From a bacterium (GTDB lineage Bacteria; Babelota; Babeliae; Babelales; GCA-2401785), in NCBI GenBank assembly GCA_023249975.1, contig JAHFBP010000001.1, positions 1 through 55,029 on the forward strand: a stretch of 55,029 bases of DNA, written 5' to 3'. The notes under the pieces were generated by a model. The model did not search any database and was not told the DNA's origin. It saw nothing but the letters and a program-made list of their open reading frames with translations. Below, in pieces: positions 52,872 through 55,029 of this stretch. Every line of letters starts with the position of its first letter. Position 1 is the stretch's first letter. The translations under genes were made by a program, and so were the position numbers.

Positions 52872-53430
52872 CAAGATACGTATTAACGTAGTTGAAATAA
52901 AATTTTTCGTGAGGCTCTCTCTTTTGTATAATGTTAGCATATCCCCCATTGAATATGACTTCATTTACGTCATTGCTGAGTAAGTTATTGACAGATAATT
53001 CCTTGAGAGAGAGAGGAAGCATTTGAAAAATACGAACACGACCTGCCAATGATTGCGTAATGTATTGATTCATCAAAAAATTATGCGACCCCGTCAAAAT
53101 AAAATAGCCTGGCCTTTCTGTGTCATTAAATCGATGATCGTCAATAATGCCATGCAAATACGATAGGATATCTGGCTCAAGCTGAAATTCATCAATAATG
53201 ATACCGGGTGCATTATGATCTTTAGTTAAAAATGCCTCAATATCTTCACAAATCATTTTTCGTGTTTTTGGTATTTCAAGTGAAAAATAGGCATGATGAG
53301 GAAATGTTTCTTTGGCTAAAGTTGTTTTTCCCGCCTGGCGAGGTCCCATGATGGCAATAATTTCATATATTTCTGCATCTATATTTAATTCTTTTTCATA
53401 GCCCCTATGAAGATAATTTTTCCGATTCAT
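52210..53430 (-). CDS. AAA-type ATPase with DUF4143 C-terminal domain (paralogue 3)
   Basis: 406 residues from the ATG at 53430 (MNRKNYLHRGYEKEL); the frame extends 12 codons further without a ribosome site. Walker A GPRQAGKTT at 29-37, then the same domain order as paralogue 2. The equal lengths, shared N-terminal NYLHRGYE start and common upstream DNA show a tandem duplication. The N-terminal half differs at many positions, including a different run before Walker A, while the C-terminal half is essentially the same protein. Confidence 0.9.
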   Translation of the reverse strand: MNRKNYLHRGYEKELNIDAEIYEIIAIMGPRQAGKTTLAKETFPHHAYFSLEIPKTRKMICEDIEAFLTKDHNAPGIIIDEFQLEPDILSYLHGIIDDHRFNDTERPGYFILTGSHNFLMNQYITQSLAGRVRIFQMLPLSLKELSVNNLLSNDVNEVIFNGGYANIIQKREPHEKFYFNYVNTYLERDVHQLDKLVDLRTFRKFMGLCALRTGQLLNTHSLANDCKITVKQVDEWLTILEASYLIVLVPPYYQNYGKTLVKSNKLYFCDTGLACHLLGIQSAEDLADHDLVGNLFETLIVSEFYKKFYTLGKNPGYIMNFWRDTEGHELDCLFNYGYGSKNLAPIEIKLNDTVSSDFFKGLHYWCDRAEIEYSKSYLIYGGLENYDTTGGHVVSWQNAADVIDFK

Positions 53431-53598
53431 CTTAAAACCCCCATTTTTGTTCTTTTTTCCAGGCAAAACTGCACTTATTAACCTAGTATGGCGTGCCTGA
53501 TCCCGAGGTGCAACTCTCGGGCAACTTTCATCAAGCTATTTCCTTGTTTAATATTTACAGACTGAATTATACTGATAATTAGATGGGAGGCTTTTTAG

Positions 53599-55029
53599 AT
53601 GAGCACATCCGCCATGTTACGCGCACTTCTTCATTTTTTACGAAAAAATGGGGCTGGCCTTCGACGCTTTGGCGTAATAGGCTTGTGGTTGCTTGTGTGC
53701 GTAGTTATGGAAAATGCTCTGTTGGCACCACCTGACAAATCTGAAACCGATGCCTTAGTTGCAGCATTAAGAGCAAACCTTGTAAGATTTGCAGGAGATG
53801 TTTCCGAACAAGAATCACAAGCTGTTGCTGGTCATAAGCTTACCGACCAAAACATTAATCTTTTACGTGGAGCCCTTGTGCTCTTGGATCATAAAGAAAA
53901 TGCTGCCACAAAACTGGTTATTATCAACGCTATCAAAGAACAATTTAAAGATGCCAGCAATCAAACCTCTGCTCTAAATTTCTTGGAAGAAATAATAAAG
54001 AATGCAGCTGAGAACAATGGTGTAAAATTCACTGGTTTTACCAAAGCCAATCAAGCAAAACCTGCACATCACTTGGAAAGATTGGTGTTTGAAGTAGTCA
54101 GAAAAACAGCTCTTGCTGAAGCCTCAAAAAATACTGCTGCATTTATAAAAAAACTTGATGAAATTGTGCGTAGATTTAATGACCAACTGAAAGCACTCGA
54201 TCACTATAAAGATCAAGCCAAAGTCTCTGCAGAACAACTTGCTCATGCGAATGCAGCAAAAGGAGACGCCGAGCTCCAACTAAATCTTGCTCAAAACGAA
54301 AAAAAGGGCGCACTTGAAAAAGCCAAGCAGTCAGCCGAAGAAGCTCGAAAGGCTAAAGAAGCTCAAAAAACCGCTGAATCCGATGCGGCTGCTGCCCAAG
54401 AAGCGCATGAAAATACCAAAGCGGCACATCTTGCCGAACAATCTGCACATGCGCAAACCAAAAGTCAACTTGAACAAGCGACACTCCAAAATGCTGCACA
54501 CTTAGCGGCCAACTCCGAATTAACAGAACGTCTCAGTGCCAAAGATAGCGCCTTTGAAGGACTGCAGACAAATTACAATGAGCTTTCCGCCCAACGTGAC
54601 GCAGAAAAAAAACGTGCTGATGATGCCGCGGCATTAGCAGCCAGTCAAGCTGAAGAACTTGCCGCACTCAAGAAAGATCTTGCTGCTGCGAAAGCTGCAA
54701 AAGAAGAAAGTGATCGCAGAAATGAATTGCAACGTAAACACAATACACAACAAGCCGAGGACCTTCTGGCTGTCACCAAAAAAGCAAAGGAACACGAAGA
54801 AGCCCTTGCCCGTGAAACGGCTGCACACGAAGCAACTGCAAAAGCTGCCGAGGCAGCCAAAGCCGCTGCTGCTCAAGCCGCCAAAGAACAAGAAGCCAAA
54901 CATGCCCAACAAATTGAAACTCTCAGAAACACCGTCAATGCCGAAGCTAAATTACACCAAAAAACAATGGATGACCTAGCTGCTCGCGAGAAACAAATCG
55001 CCGAACTTAATGATAAATTATCGACTGCT
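53599..55029 (+). CDS. Exported/membrane-anchored Ala-rich coiled-coil protein (partial, runs off window)
   Basis: The open frame from the ATG at 53599 has no stop before the window end (477 codons seen). GGGAGG lies 9 nt upstream. The N-terminus is basic, then hydrophobic (VIGLWLLVCVVMENALLA, about 26-43), a long signal peptide or anchor. Residues 45-180 are mixed helical. From about 190 onward it is continuous Ala/Glu/Lys/Gln coiled coil (for example AQNEKKGALEKAKQSAEEAR). Composition resembles the giant protein at 44138, but I see no direct alignment. The true end and function are unknown. Confidence 0.8.
   Translation, partial: MSTSAMLRALLHFLRKNGAGLRRFGVIGLWLLVCVVMENALLAPPDKSETDALVAALRANLVRFAGDVSEQESQAVAGHKLTDQNINLLRGALVLLDHKENAATKLVIINAIKEQFKDASNQTSALNFLEEIIKNAAENNGVKFTGFTKANQAKPAHHLERLVFEVVRKTALAEASKNTAAFIKKLDEIVRRFNDQLKALDHYKDQAKVSAEQLAHANAAKGDAELQLNLAQNEKKGALEKAKQSAEEARKAKEAQKTAESDAAAAQEAHENTKAAHLAEQSAHAQTKSQLEQATLQNAAHLAANSELTERLSAKDSAFEGLQTNYNELSAQRDAEKKRADDAAALAASQAEELAALKKDLAAAKAAKEESDRRNELQRKHNTQQAEDLLAVTKKAKEHEEALARETAAHEATAKAAEAAKAAAAQAAKEQEAKHAQQIETLRNTVNAEAKLHQKTMDDLAAREKQIAELNDKLSTA

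Noticed and set aside
49467-53430. A phage-defence island based on the three ATPases.
   Set aside because: No nuclease, methylase or phage-related partner is present, and DUF4143 ATPases are common outside defence loci. The claim would be guesswork.

Overview
The window (about 55 kb, moderately AT-rich) looks like a chromosome segment of a host-associated, double-membraned bacterium. My best guess is candidate phylum Dependentiae (TM6). This is an inference from gene content, because no 16S gene is present: an outer-membrane biogenesis protein (TamB-like), a GspE/PilB ATPase, MurA, many small signal-peptide proteins without recognisable families, giant secreted coiled-coil proteins, and a cluster of DUF4143-type ATPases.

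Layout. (1) 0.3-2.5 kb: ung and gltX, minus strand. (2) 2.5-15.0 kb: an accessory island, nearly all on the minus strand. It holds two copies of a two-gene Cys-rich cassette (a small zinc-ribbon protein plus an exported protein made of CxxC-65-CxxC modules). It also holds an aminoglycoside-phosphotransferase-like kinase, a chloramphenicol-phosphotransferase-like kinase, an O-methyltransferase, two alpha/beta hydrolases, two paralogous ABC-2 exporters and a GntR/FCD regulator with an apparent three-site operator. A FkbM methyltransferase and a small exported protein lie on the plus strand. (3) 15.4-30.5 kb: a long minus-strand information-processing block, in transcript order tRNA-Tyr, tRNA-Thr(TGT), tRNA-Thr(GGT), tRNA-Gly, rpmG, tRNA-Trp, secE, nusG, rplK, rplA, rplJ, rplL, (attenuator), rpoB, rpoC, tRNA-Val, rpsO, pnp, terminator. 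tuf is missing from its usual place between the tRNAs and rpmG. (4) 30.6-39.9 kb: tsaE, a YacP/NYN-like gene, a lone atpG-like gene (plus), murA, an M23 peptidase, a TamB-like gene and gspE. (5) 40.1-49.4 kb: a plus-strand run of exported proteins ending in a 1760-residue Ala/Lys-rich coiled-coil protein, interrupted by a 1-kb non-coding stretch. That stretch holds an inverted pair of dispersed repeats and a ~490-bp imperfect palindrome. (6) 49.5-53.4 kb: three paralogous DUF4143 ATPases, two sharing an almost identical 3' half. (7) 53.6 kb to the end: the start of another exported coiled-coil protein, running off the window.

The strongest unexplained signals are: a dispersed intergenic repeat (seven recognisable copies plus two partial ones) whose hairpin shows compensatory base changes; the long palindrome at 43.16-43.65 kb; the duplicated Cys-module cassette with its duplicated promoter; a nine-cysteine insertion near the N-terminus of RpoB; and signal-anchor sequences on enzymes that need ATP or S-adenosylmethionine. 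Positions 1-291 hold no gene or terminator that I can support.
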